This document shows positions 52,026 through 60,463 of a DNA stretch of 64,000 bases, piece by piece (within the stretch, counting starts at the first letter, position 1; every line of letters begins with the position of its first letter). Location of the stretch: contig CAJTUA010000014.1 of the NCBI GenBank assembly GCA_910579615.1, forward strand, positions 50,731 to 114,730, in the 5' to 3' direction. A program made the position numbers and the translations under genes. The DNA is from an uncultured Lachnospiraceae bacterium (GTDB taxonomy: Bacteria; Bacillota; Clostridia; Lachnospirales; Lachnospiraceae). Under the pieces are notes generated by a model that was not told the origin of the DNA, did no database searches, and worked only from the letters and a program-made list of their open reading frames with translations.

Positions 52026-52918
52026 ATGTCCGCGTAAAATTTTCAAAATATGGTTTTACAAAATTCCTTGGGCACCTGGATGTCGTGCGCTATTTTCAGA
52101 AAGCCGTCCGGCGTTCGGGGCTTGCGGTGGCATATTCCATCGGGTTTAATCCGCATCCGCTTTTGTATTTTGCGGCGCCGCTTGGACTTGGGCAGACGAG
52201 CGACGGGGAATATATGGATATGGAATTGAAAAAAGAGTATCCGCCCGAAGAAATCAAAGAGCGTTTAAATTCCGCGATGTCGGAAGGGTTTTATGTGCAG
52301 CGGGTTACAAAGCTTGCGCCGTGGCAGCCGAACCAGAAAAAAGAATCCATCATGGCGCTGACGGCGTGCGCGGATTATATGATAGCAGTAAAAGATATGG
52401 AGGTTTCCGGAAAGCCTTATGCGGAATGGTTTTTAGGGTTCCACGAAAAATTTGAGGCATTTTTGCAAAAAGCAGAAATTATCGCGGAAAAGGAATCCAA
52501 AAAAAGCACAAAGACCGTGGATATCCGCCCGATGGTTTTTGCATGGGGATTTGCCCCGGAAGATATCAGCGGCAAAGATGACCAAAAAGATGGCATTTCC
52601 CATGCACAGGTTTATGAAAATGGGCTGCGTGTGTTTTTAAAACTTTCCAACGGCAGCGTGGATAATCTCAAGCCAGAGCTTGTAATGGAATGTTTTTGCA
52701 AGGAGTACGGTCTGCCATATCAGGAAAGTGCGCTCCAATTCCACCGGATGGAAACGTATTGCGATGTTCGTCTGCGGACAGCAAAAAAGGCGGATGGGGA
52801 ACCGGGTGGTGAGGATAACCGAACCACAACCAAAGAAAACCAATTGCAGAGTGAAGAAAGCAATCGGAAGGCCAAGGAAACAGACGTAAAAAAATTTGTG
52901 CCATTGTGGAAATTGTAA
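52022..52918 (+). CDS. DUF2344 / TIGR03936 family protein
   Basis: A 298-residue partner of the preceding radical SAM protein; in many genomes the two are fused. The family start VRVKFSKYGFTKFLGHLDVVRYFQKAVRRSG (in parts VRVKFSKYGFTKF, LGHLDVVRYFQKAVRRSG) and the NPHPLLYFAAPLGLGQTSDGEY segment (read as NPHPLLYFAAPLGLG and QTSDGEY) are clear. The last 45 residues are a variable, charged tail. Function unknown; translational coupling suggests a complex with the radical SAM enzyme. Confidence 0.9.
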   Translation: MNVRVKFSKYGFTKFLGHLDVVRYFQKAVRRSGLAVAYSIGFNPHPLLYFAAPLGLGQTSDGEYMDMELKKEYPPEEIKERLNSAMSEGFYVQRVTKLAPWQPNQKKESIMALTACADYMIAVKDMEVSGKPYAEWFLGFHEKFEAFLQKAEIIAEKESKKSTKTVDIRPMVFAWGFAPEDISGKDDQKDGISHAQVYENGLRVFLKLSNGSVDNLKPELVMECFCKEYGLPYQESALQFHRMETYCDVRLRTAKKADGEPGGEDNRTTTKENQLQSEESNRKAKETDVKKFVPLWKL

Positions 52919-53161
52919 ACGAAAGAAAGAATAAAATGAAGTCAGGAAATTTTAGAACTTTAACCTTTCATATGAAAAAGAATGATAATTACAAGATAAC
53001 ATGTAAAGGCACGGGAAAAGACAGTACGAAAGCATAGGACCACAAAAGAACATAAGAACATAACATAAGACTGTATTGTAAAATACGGTTCGGAAATACA
53101 AAAAATATAAAAACAAAAATAGCAAAACATGGAATAAAACAGCAAAAAGGGAGGCGGGAGA
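52919..53161 (+). other. A-rich leader before the RNase G-like gene
   Basis: A 243-base region of which more than half is A on the coding strand, with almost no T-runs and one short stem (CTGTATT/AATACGG near 53070-53090). It would be a largely unpaired RNA, the kind of substrate that RNase E/G enzymes cut. GGGAGGCGGGAG precedes the ATG. No promoter of consensus type was found, so it may be an intercistronic part of the operon. Confidence 0.55.
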
Positions 53162-54406
53162 ATGGGTTACAAATTATTGATTACGCCGTACCGGAATCGG
53201 ATTCTTTCAGCGCTTTACGACCAAAAACGCCTGCTGCAGGTTTCTGTGGATGAACAAAAACTGCCAGAAATCTGTGTTGGTGGTATTTATGTCGGAAAGG
53301 TGAAAAATATTGTCACAAACATAAATGCAGCGTTTGTTGAATTAAGGCCGGGGCTTATGAGTTATCTGGCATTGGAACAGGCGGCACCGCCGATTTGTGC
53401 GAACATCCATTCGGACGGAAAAATCCATGCGGGGGATGAATTGATTGTACAGGTAGAGCGCGAGCCAATCAAATCAAAACTCGCTTCCGTAACGACGGGA
53501 ATTCAGCTGACGGGAAAATATGCGGTGCTGATTCATGGAAAATCCGGAATCGGTATCTCGTCAAAAATCGGAGACGCAGCAGCGCGGCTGCGGCTGAAGG
53601 ATTATTTTTCAAAATATGTGGATGGCACTTTCGGGTTTATCGTGCGGACCAACGCGGCGCAGGCAAAGGAGGAGGAGCTTGCTGCGGAACTTCTCTCGCT
53701 GAAAAAACGTTATGAGCGGCTGCTTACCTGCGGAATCCACCGGACGCGTTTTTCTGTTCTGGAAGGGGCACTTCCCGCATACCTTTGTGGGCTGCGCGAC
53801 CAGTACAGCGGGCTGCTTGAACAAATTATTACGGATGAACCGCCGCTTTATGAGCAGATGCACGCCTACCTGGCTGAATACCAGCCGGAGGATGCCGGAA
53901 AGCTGCATCTTTATAAAGACGAACTACCGTTGAAGGTGTTATATTCCTTTGAGCACCGCCTGCGGGAAGCGCTGCAGAAAAAAGTATGGCTAAAAAGCGG
54001 TGCGAGCCTTGTAATCGAGCCGACGGAGGCGCTGACAGTAATTGATGTAAATACAGGGAAGGCAGTCAAAGGGCGCGATAAAACGGAGAAGCATTTTTTG
54101 AAAATCAACCTGGAAGCGGCAAAGGAAATTGCCTATCAGATTCGGTTAAGAAATCTTTCCGGAATTATCCTGGTGGATTTTATTGATATGCAGGAAGAAG
54201 GGGCGGACGCGGTGTTGATGCAGACGTTGAGAGAATACCTTGCACAAGACCCGGTAAAGACAACGCTCGTTGATATGACACCGCTGCACCTTGTTGAGAT
54301 TACGCGCAAAAAAGTGCGGCGTCCGCTGCACGAGGAAGGATTGGAAAGGATGGAAGAAAGTGATAAAGACGAATGCAATGCGCCTTTTAACGCAGGCGGG
54401 GATTGA
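53162..54406 (+). CDS. Ribonuclease E/G family protein
   Basis: A 414-residue endoribonuclease of the RNase G type, which cuts single-stranded A/U-rich RNA in decay and rRNA maturation. The S1 domain occupies about 35-115 (GGIYVGKVKNIVTNINAAFVEL, read as GGIYVGKVKNIV and TNINAAFVEL). The catalytic region has IDVNTGKAVKGRDKTE and LVDFIDMQEEG with the metal-binding aspartates. The length is that of RNase G without the long RNase E tail. Zn-link cysteines (CxxC near the end of the core in RNase E) are not evident, as in many Gram-positive members. The 3' end overlaps the deacylase gene by 47 bases. Confidence 0.9.
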   Translation: MGYKLLITPYRNRILSALYDQKRLLQVSVDEQKLPEICVGGIYVGKVKNIVTNINAAFVELRPGLMSYLALEQAAPPICANIHSDGKIHAGDELIVQVEREPIKSKLASVTTGIQLTGKYAVLIHGKSGIGISSKIGDAAARLRLKDYFSKYVDGTFGFIVRTNAAQAKEEELAAELLSLKKRYERLLTCGIHRTRFSVLEGALPAYLCGLRDQYSGLLEQIITDEPPLYEQMHAYLAEYQPEDAGKLHLYKDELPLKVLYSFEHRLREALQKKVWLKSGASLVIEPTEALTVIDVNTGKAVKGRDKTEKHFLKINLEAAKEIAYQIRLRNLSGIILVDFIDMQEEGADAVLMQTLREYLAQDPVKTTLVDMTPLHLVEITRKKVRRPLHEEGLERMEESDKDECNAPFNAGGD

Positions 54407-54830
54407 TTATGAATTGTTGGAATACGAGGTGGACGAAAATCATTTGGCGGGAATCCATGTGGCCGAACAGACGGGGCTTGCGGCTGAACAGGTGTTTAAG
54501 ACGCTTGTGGCACACGGGGATAAGCGGGGATATCTTGTGTTTTGTATTCCGGTCACAGAAGAACTTGATTTAAAAAAGGCGGCACAGGTGGTGGGGGATA
54601 AAAAAATTGAGATGGTGCATGTGAAGGATCTGCTTTCATTGACCGGATATATCCGGGGCGGTTGTTCCCCGGTTGGCATGAAAAAGAAATTCCCAACATA
54701 TTTTGATGAGACAGCAGAAATTTTTGAACGGATTGCAGTCAGCGCCGGGGTGCGGGGCGGGCAGCTTTTCCTGGACCGTGAAAAACTGGTCGCTTATCTT
54801 AAGGCGGAATACGCGCAGCTGACTGCCTGA
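54360..54830 (+). CDS. YbaK/EbsC-type aminoacyl-tRNA deacylase
   Basis: A 156-residue protein of the YbaK family, which clears Cys-tRNA(Pro) made by mistake. The family start TNAMRLLTQAGIDYELLEYE places the initiation at the GTG at 54360, inside the RNase G gene; the ribosome binding site (GGAAG) is weak. KTLVAHGDKRGYLVFCIPV, LKKAAQVVGDKKIEMV and GYIRGGCSPVGMKKKFPTY are the conserved blocks, including the catalytic Lys region. The 47-base overlap suggests coupled translation. Confidence 0.9.
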   Translation: MIKTNAMRLLTQAGIDYELLEYEVDENHLAGIHVAEQTGLAAEQVFKTLVAHGDKRGYLVFCIPVTEELDLKKAAQVVGDKKIEMVHVKDLLSLTGYIRGGCSPVGMKKKFPTYFDETAEIFERIAVSAGVRGGQLFLDREKLVAYLKAEYAQLTA

Positions 54831-54853
54831 AATTTGAAATGAGGAGTATTTTT

Positions 54854-55843
54854 ATGAAAGTAGCGGATATGCATTGTGACACGATTTCAGAAATTTTGTA
54901 CGACAGAAAATCAGAACCCCCAAAAGGCAGGGCTCTTAGGAAAAACGATTTGCACATCGACCTTGAAAAAATGAAAAAAGGCGATTATCTTGTACAGAAT
55001 TTTGCCCTGTTTGTGGAGCTTAAAAAACGGGAAAACCCATTTGAATGGTGCATGGAACTGGTGGATACTTTTTATACGGAGCTTGCGGCAAACAGTGATT
55101 TGATTGCACCAGCACGAAGCTATGATGATATCATAAGGAATATGGAAAGTGGAAGGATGTCCGCGCTGCTTACCATTGAGGAGGGCGGCACCTGCAAGGG
55201 AAACCCTGCATTTCTGCGTAATTTTTACCGCCTTGGCGTGAGGATGCTGACGCTGACATGGAATTATCCGAATGAGATTGGCTACCCAAACAGACGCCCG
55301 GAAGCAGCTTATGATGTGCCGGATATCGAGAATGGACTGACGCCGTTTGGCATTGAATTTATGCAGGAGATGGAGCGGCTTGGCATGATTGTTGATGTCT
55401 CGCATTTATCGGATGCGGGTTTTTACGATGTGGCGCGGTATGCGAAAAAACCTTTTGTCGCAAGCCACTCGAACGCACGGTCGGTTTGCGGAAATGTCCG
55501 CAACCTGACAGATGACATGTTAAGGAAACTTTCCGAATGCGGTGGCGTAACGGGGATGAATTATGAACCTTCCTTCCTGCGCGCATATGAGCCGGAAGAA
55601 AAAAAATACGCGGCAATCTCCCAGGTGGTTGCACATATCAAACACATTGCGGATGTTGCAGGGACACAATGCATTGGCCTTGGTTCTGATTTTGACGGTA
55701 TCGCAACAAACCATGAACTGCCGGATGCTTCTTATTTGCCAATGCTTGAGGATGCACTTTGGAAGGCGGGGTTTGGCCAGGATGAAATCGAAGGGATTTT
55801 TTATAAAAATGTTTTGCGGGTGTACAGGGAGGTACTTCGCTAG
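54854..55843 (+). CDS. Membrane dipeptidase-family (renal dipeptidase-like) peptidase
   Basis: A 329-residue zinc dipeptidase of family M19. MHCDT (HxD, residues 6-10), TIEEGG (Glu bridging the zincs), DVSHLSD and SHSNARSVCGN supply the metal ligands. The ATG at 54854, preceded by GGAG, is preferred to the upstream 54839 start. There is no signal peptide, so despite the family name it works in the cytosol on dipeptides, possibly including D-amino-acid forms. It closes a five-gene + strand group. Confidence 0.93.
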   Translation: MKVADMHCDTISEILYDRKSEPPKGRALRKNDLHIDLEKMKKGDYLVQNFALFVELKKRENPFEWCMELVDTFYTELAANSDLIAPARSYDDIIRNMESGRMSALLTIEEGGTCKGNPAFLRNFYRLGVRMLTLTWNYPNEIGYPNRRPEAAYDVPDIENGLTPFGIEFMQEMERLGMIVDVSHLSDAGFYDVARYAKKPFVASHSNARSVCGNVRNLTDDMLRKLSECGGVTGMNYEPSFLRAYEPEEKKYAAISQVVAHIKHIADVAGTQCIGLGSDFDGIATNHELPDASYLPMLEDALWKAGFGQDEIEGIFYKNVLRVYREVLR

Positions 55844-56138
55844 TAGAAAATTTAATAAAAATGGAGTGGAATCCAGGGATTTTAAAAAAAATTGCATATT
55901 TTTTTAAAGATAATATAATTTTTGCTTGCATTTTTTCCGACTTTGTAATATTATCATTTGCGTAAACAATAAACCTGTTGCAAAGAATATTTCTATTACA
56001 TATTCGCAGAATATGATGGAGGCGATTATTTTTTAGAAATTCGGACAGGGGATATAAATTGTCACATGGCACTTTGTGTCTGCGCGCTGCTGACACAGGG
56101 ATGTATAAAAAAAGCGGCGCAGAAATGGAGATATAAAT
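55844..56138 (+). other. AT-rich gap before the DUF6465-like gene
   Basis: About 295 bases, very AT-rich, with a candidate promoter (TTGCTT near 55922 and TAATAT preceded by TG near 55946, 18-base spacer). The leader is therefore about 190 bases. No terminator with a convincing stem was found after the dipeptidase gene. Confidence 0.4.
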
Positions 56139-56621
56139 ATGGGAAGACCAAGAAAAAATCCGCTCCCGGCAGTAGTGGCAGAAAAAGATACAGCAGTAGT
56201 GGAGACAAAACCGGTAGTTGAGGAGGCGGTTGCCCAGGCACCAGAAGAAGAAGCAAAGCCAGTCAAGAAGGTCGGCAGACCAGCCGGCTCCACGAAGGCG
56301 AAGACGGAGGCAAAGAAGGCTGCTGCCGCAAAGGCAGAGGCGAAGAAGGCTGTGAAGAAGGTTGCGGAAAAAGCTGAGAAGAAGCTTGCGGAAGGAAAGA
56401 AAACCCGCGCGGCAAAGAACACCGAGACCGCAGTCATCATCCAGTTTGAGGGCAAGAACATTGAGACGAAGAATGTTGTTGAGACCGCAAAAGAAAACTG
56501 GGTTGCGTCCGGCAGGAGAGTGTCCTCCATCAAGAGCCTTGAGGTTTATATCAATGTGACCGAGGGGATGGCTTATCCGGTTATCAATGGCGAGGCGCAG
56601 AATGGTTTTTCCTGCCACTAA
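56139..56621 (+). CDS. Basic Ala/Lys-rich protein with AT-hook-like motifs (DUF6465-like)
   Basis: A 160-residue protein. Two AT-hook-like cores (GRPRKNP at the start and GRPAGST near residue 48) flank an acidic stretch, and residues 55-100 are a histone H1-like Ala/Lys helix. The C-terminal 60 residues (ETAVIIQFEGKNIETKNVVETA) form a compact domain that I associate with DUF6465, common in Lachnospiraceae. DNA binding in the nucleoid is inferred from the basic repeat part. The domain name is from memory and not checked. Confidence 0.7.
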   Translation: MGRPRKNPLPAVVAEKDTAVVETKPVVEEAVAQAPEEEAKPVKKVGRPAGSTKAKTEAKKAAAAKAEAKKAVKKVAEKAEKKLAEGKKTRAAKNTETAVIIQFEGKNIETKNVVETAKENWVASGRRVSSIKSLEVYINVTEGMAYPVINGEAQNGFSCH

Positions 56622-56669
56622 TTCCCGCCAAAAAATATCATTTAAAATCTAGGAATTGGAGATTGCATT

Positions 56670-56819
56670 ATGAAGAGAATTCAGACTTTGGAAACCAAGA
56701 ATCTTTGTGAGAGCGCAAAGAAAGGTGGTTGCGGCGAGTGCCAGACCTCCTGCCAGTCCGCATGCAAGACAAGTTGCGGCATTGCGAACCAGAAGTGCGA
56801 AAAGAAAGAAGAAAGGTAG
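56670..56819 (+). CDS. scfA: SCIFF ranthipeptide precursor
   Basis: A 49-residue peptide: the six-cysteine-in-forty-five (SCIFF) precursor found in nearly all Clostridia. The core CGECQTSCQSACKTSC (residues 21-36) is typical, with a sixth Cys at 43. The maturase that follows installs thioether links from these cysteines to other residues. GGAATTGGAG upstream is the likely ribosome binding region. This copy has an additional Cys at position 13 in the leader, seven in all. The biological function of mature SCIFF is not settled; quorum or metabolic signalling has been proposed. Confidence 0.93.
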   Translation: MKRIQTLETKNLCESAKKGGCGECQTSCQSACKTSCGIANQKCEKKEER

Positions 56820-57006
56820 TATAACATTTTTTAAAGGGCTGTCGCATGGTGGAAAGACAGGGCAAAACATAGGAGCTTGGCGTTTGCGAAGATTATGTTT
56901 TGGATATTTCCTTTTCCGTGTGGCAGCCTTTTTTCGCAATTTTATTGCATCAGAAAATCTTGGGGAGAAAGGTTTTTTGGTGTACGGGAAGGGGACAGAG
57001 AAAAAT

Positions 57007-58464
57007 ATGGTACATCAATATAAATTAAACGGCTATTTTATTGTGGTGGATACTTGTTCTGGGTCGATCCATGCAGTGGATGAAGTCGCATATGATATTA
57101 TTTCCCTGTGTAATGGAGATTCCATAGATGGGGGAAATACTTTTTGTAAAGAACGCATGTTCACGCAGGATAATATTTCCGGTGAAGAGATGGCAGAAAA
57201 TGAGATTGTCGCGCAAATTCTTGAAAAATATCACGGCAGGGCGGATGTGACCGAAGCCGATATCAGGGAGTGTCTTTTGGATGTAAGGACATTAAAAGAG
57301 CAGGGAAAGCTTTTTACGCCGGATACATACGCACCGCTTGCAAACCAGTTTAAGGAACGTTCCGGCAATGTCATCAAGGCGCTCTGTCTGCATGTGGCGC
57401 ACACCTGCAATTTAAACTGTGCGTACTGTTTTGCAAGCCAGGGGAAATACCACGGGGAGCGTGCCCTGATGAGTTTTGAAACCGGGAAGCGGGCGCTTGA
57501 TTTTCTGATGGAACATTCGGGTACCCGGACGAATCTTGAGGTGGATTTTTTTGGCGGTGAGCCGTTGATGAACTGGGAGGTTGTAAAGCAGCTTGTGCTG
57601 TATGCGCGCAGCGTGGAAAAGGAACATCATAAAAATTTCCGCTTTACCCTGACGACGAACGGAATGTTGATTGATGATGATGTGATTGATTTTGCGAACC
57701 GCGAGATGAGCAATGTGGTATTAAGTTTAGATGGGAGGAAGCAAATCCATGACCGCCTGCGCGTGGACTACGCGGGGAACGGCAGTTGGGAGAAGATTGT
57801 GCCAAAATTCCAGAAACTCGTTGCGGCGCGCGGCGGTAAAAATTATTATATGCGGGGCACCTTTACCCACGCAAATCCAGATTTCACAAAGGATATTGAT
57901 GAGATGCTAAGGCTTGGGTTTACAGAGCTTAGCATGGAACCGGTTGTATGCCAGCCAACGGATGCCGCGGCGCTTACGAAGGAAGATTTGCCGGTTGTCT
58001 TAAAAGAATATGAACTTCTGGCGCAAAAAATGATGGATGCAAAAAAAGAAGGCAGGGAATTTACCTTCTATCATTATATGATTGATTTGACACAGGGACC
58101 TTGTATTTACAAAAGAATTTCCGGCTGCGGTTCCGGTACGGAGTATATGGCGGTGACGCCGTGGGGGGATTTGTACCCGTGCCACCAGTTTGTCGGGGAG
58201 GAAAAATACAAACTGGGCGATATCTGGAACGGGGTGGCAAACCATGCGGCACAGGAGGAATTCCGCGCCTGCAACGCGTATACGAGGAAGGAATGCGAGA
58301 GGTGCTGGGCAAAGCTTTATTGCTCCGGCGGCTGCGCGGCAAACGCCTACCACGCGACTGGCTCTGTGCAGGGTATCTATGAATACGGCTGTGAATTGTT
58401 CAAAAAGAGGATGGAATGCGCGATTATGATTCAGGTGGCAAACGCTGGATTATTACAAGGATAG
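57007..58464 (+). CDS. scfB: SCIFF radical SAM maturase
   Basis: A 485-residue radical SAM/SPASM enzyme that modifies the SCIFF peptide. The frame is open from 56707, where it shadows scfA; the ATG at 57007 gives the family start VHQYKLNGYFIVVD. The N-terminal 100 residues are the peptide-binding (RRE-like) region. The AdoMet cluster motif is CNLNCAYC (Cys134, 138, 141). The SPASM-type cysteines are in CGSGTEYMAVTPWGDLYPC and CERCWAKLYCSGGC, with a last Cys in YEYGC. The gap of 187 bases after scfA probably allows different expression of peptide and enzyme. Confidence 0.95.
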   Translation: MVHQYKLNGYFIVVDTCSGSIHAVDEVAYDIISLCNGDSIDGGNTFCKERMFTQDNISGEEMAENEIVAQILEKYHGRADVTEADIRECLLDVRTLKEQGKLFTPDTYAPLANQFKERSGNVIKALCLHVAHTCNLNCAYCFASQGKYHGERALMSFETGKRALDFLMEHSGTRTNLEVDFFGGEPLMNWEVVKQLVLYARSVEKEHHKNFRFTLTTNGMLIDDDVIDFANREMSNVVLSLDGRKQIHDRLRVDYAGNGSWEKIVPKFQKLVAARGGKNYYMRGTFTHANPDFTKDIDEMLRLGFTELSMEPVVCQPTDAAALTKEDLPVVLKEYELLAQKMMDAKKEGREFTFYHYMIDLTQGPCIYKRISGCGSGTEYMAVTPWGDLYPCHQFVGEEKYKLGDIWNGVANHAAQEEFRACNAYTRKECERCWAKLYCSGGCAANAYHATGSVQGIYEYGCELFKKRMECAIMIQVANAGLLQG

Positions 58465-58474
58465 TGGGGGCAGG

Positions 58475-59896
58475 ATGGAAACACCTATTTACGATTTCGC
58501 GGAGAACTATGCAAAAAGTAATCTTTCGCGTCTGCATATGCCGGGACATAAAGGACACGGGCCGCTCGGCGTGGAAGCCCTTGATATTACGGAAATCATG
58601 GGGGCGGATTCGTTGTATGAGGCGGATGGCATTATTGAGGAAAGCGAAAGGAATGCAACTGCAATCTTTGGGACGGGCAGGACATTTTATTCGACGGAGG
58701 GTTCCACGCATGGCATCCGGGCAATGCTGTTCCTGGCGCTGACGCACTGGAAAAGAAAATATTGGAAGCAGGTGCGGGAAGGCGTGCGTCCTGCCGTTGT
58801 GGCGGCGCGGAATGCGCACAAGGCATTTCTTACCGCGGCGGTTCTGCTCGATTTGGACATTGTGTGGCTCTGGGGGGAGGGCGCGCGAAAGGGAACGCTC
58901 TGTGCCTGCCCGGTGTCGGAAAAGGAGCTTTCCGATGCGCTTGGGGCACTCGCGTATCCTCCGGTAGCCGTCTATGTGACAAGCCCGGACTATCTCGGGG
59001 GAATGCTTGACCTTTCAGCGCTTGCCGCTGTCGCACATGCGCATGGTACATGGTTTCTGGTGGATAATGCGCATGGCGCGTACTTACATTTCCTCCCAAA
59101 ACCTTTGCACCCGATGGACTTAGGGGCGGATATCTGCTGCGATTCCGCCCATAAAACCCTTCCGGTTCTGACCGGGGGGGCGTATCTGCATATTGCGCAG
59201 AATATGTTTCAGGAAATGGGTGGTGAGGCAGAAAAGAATGTGCGGCAGGCGCTTGCACTGTTTGGCTCAACGAGCCCTTCCTATTTGATTTTGGAGTCGC
59301 TTGACCTGGCAAACCGCTATCTGGCAGAGGATTATAAGGAACGTCTTACCGCGTTCATCAACAGTCTTGAACAGGTAAAAAACAAGATGCGCTCATTTGG
59401 ATGGAAATTGGAAGAAACGGAGCCGCTCAAGCTTACGGTGGCGGCAAAACGCGGCTGCTCCGGCAATATGCTGTCATGGCTTTTCCGCGCGTGGGGCGTG
59501 GAATGTGAGTATGCCGACAAGGATTTCCTGGTTTTGATGGTTACGCCGGAAAATACACAGGAGGATTTCAAGCGGATTCTCTGCTGCATCGAGGGGATTA
59601 CGCAAAGCCCTACCCTTCGCGAACCGGAAAAATATTTGGAAAAGGAGCCTTCCATGCCGGTGTATTTGCCGCCGCGCCGCGTTTGCAGTGTGCGGGAGGC
59701 AGTGTTTGCGCCGCATGAGACCATTCCGGTACAAAAAGCGGCAGGGAGAGTTATGGGACCGGTAGCGGTGCATTGCCCTCCGGCGATTCCGGTGGTCGTC
59801 AGCGGGGAGGAAATCCGGGAGGATATCATTCCGGTGCTGGAATATTATAGGATTCAACAGGTTGAGGTGATGTGCACGGACGCTGCGCCTGTCTGA
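58475..59896 (+). CDS. Orn/Lys/Arg decarboxylase-fold PLP enzyme
   Basis: A 473-residue cytosolic enzyme of the fold III-like Orn/Lys/Arg decarboxylase major domain, short Gram-positive form (SpeA/YaaO-like). The start reads IYDFAENYAKSNLSRLHMPGHKG (in parts IYDFAENYAKSN and LSRLHMPGHKG). The cofactor Lys lies in DSAHKTLPVLTGGAYLH, and STEGSTHGIRAML is the phosphate-binding segment. It probably makes cadaverine, putrescine or agmatine. It starts 10 bases after scfB, so the two are likely cotranscribed, an arrangement that appears incidental. Confidence 0.92.
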   Translation: METPIYDFAENYAKSNLSRLHMPGHKGHGPLGVEALDITEIMGADSLYEADGIIEESERNATAIFGTGRTFYSTEGSTHGIRAMLFLALTHWKRKYWKQVREGVRPAVVAARNAHKAFLTAAVLLDLDIVWLWGEGARKGTLCACPVSEKELSDALGALAYPPVAVYVTSPDYLGGMLDLSALAAVAHAHGTWFLVDNAHGAYLHFLPKPLHPMDLGADICCDSAHKTLPVLTGGAYLHIAQNMFQEMGGEAEKNVRQALALFGSTSPSYLILESLDLANRYLAEDYKERLTAFINSLEQVKNKMRSFGWKLEETEPLKLTVAAKRGCSGNMLSWLFRAWGVECEYADKDFLVLMVTPENTQEDFKRILCCIEGITQSPTLREPEKYLEKEPSMPVYLPPRRVCSVREAVFAPHETIPVQKAAGRVMGPVAVHCPPAIPVVVSGEEIREDIIPVLEYYRIQQVEVMCTDAAPV

Positions 59897-59973
59897 AAGC
59901 TTTTTCTTTTGAAGCTGATTTAGCACGGACAAAGAGGCGGATGAAAAAGGGAAATAAAAAAATCAAAAAATAC

Positions 59974-60002
59974 TTGACAAACTTCCTTGCATCCGTTATA
60001 CT
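59974..60002 (+). promoter_or_regulatory. Strong promoter of the SRP/ribosome operon
   Basis: TTGACA (59974-59979) and TATACT (59997-60002) with a 17-base spacer, the best match to the sigma-A consensus on the + strand here. It lies before the ylxM-ffh genes. Confidence 0.85.
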
Positions 60003-60003
60003 G

Positions 60004-60034
60004 CCACCTGTAAAGAAAAAAACTTTACAGGTGG
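60004..60034 (+). promoter_or_regulatory. Perfect 12-base-pair palindrome at the operon start: operator or RBS hairpin
   Basis: CCACCTGTAAAG (60004-60015) pairs with CTTTACAGGTGG (60023-60034) around seven A. It begins one base after the -10 element and covers the expected transcription start. The 3' arm holds AGGTGG, the ribosome binding site of the next gene (ATG at 60041). It could be a repressor operator, or an RNA stem that hides the binding site, or both. Confidence 0.75.
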
Positions 60035-60040
60035 TGCTTT

Positions 60041-60442
60041 ATGAAGGCAGAAAAAGAAAGAAACGGTTCCGGGGCTTTGCCCAGTGCGTCAGAAAAGCTT
60101 GCGGAGGTTTACGAATTATCCATGCTGTATGATTTTTACGGCGAGCTTCTGGGGGATCACAAAAAGCAGATTTTTGAGGATTATATTTTAAATGATTTGT
60201 CACTGGCTGAGATTGCGGATAATACCGGGATAAGCCGCCAGGGTATCCATGACATTATCAAGCGCTGCACAAAGGCGTTGCGCGGATATGAGGATAAGCT
60301 TCATCTGGCAGAAAAGTTTGAGGGCACAAAGCAGTTAATCAGCGAAATCCGGCAGATTTCAGAGGAGATTACACAGACAAAGGATGTGGGGCGCATCGGC
60401 GAGGTGGTTGCCCGTGCAGAGCGCATCTTACAGGAATTATAA
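60041..60442 (+). CDS. ylxM: YlxM-family helix-turn-helix protein of the SRP operon
   Basis: A 133-residue protein of the YlxM/p13 family. The sigma-70 region 4-like helix-turn-helix is LSLAEIADNTGISRQGIHDIIKR (in parts LSLAEIADNTG and ISRQGIHDIIKR), followed by a helical tail. The first 20 residues are a variable basic start. In Gram-positives it precedes ffh and modulates SRP GTPase activity or binds nucleic acid. It starts 7 bases after the 3' arm of the palindrome, which makes it a candidate for control by that element. Confidence 0.92.
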   Translation: MKAEKERNGSGALPSASEKLAEVYELSMLYDFYGELLGDHKKQIFEDYILNDLSLAEIADNTGISRQGIHDIIKRCTKALRGYEDKLHLAEKFEGTKQLISEIRQISEEITQTKDVGRIGEVVARAERILQEL

Positions 60443-60463
60443 ATCAGAATTTAAGGAGCAGTT

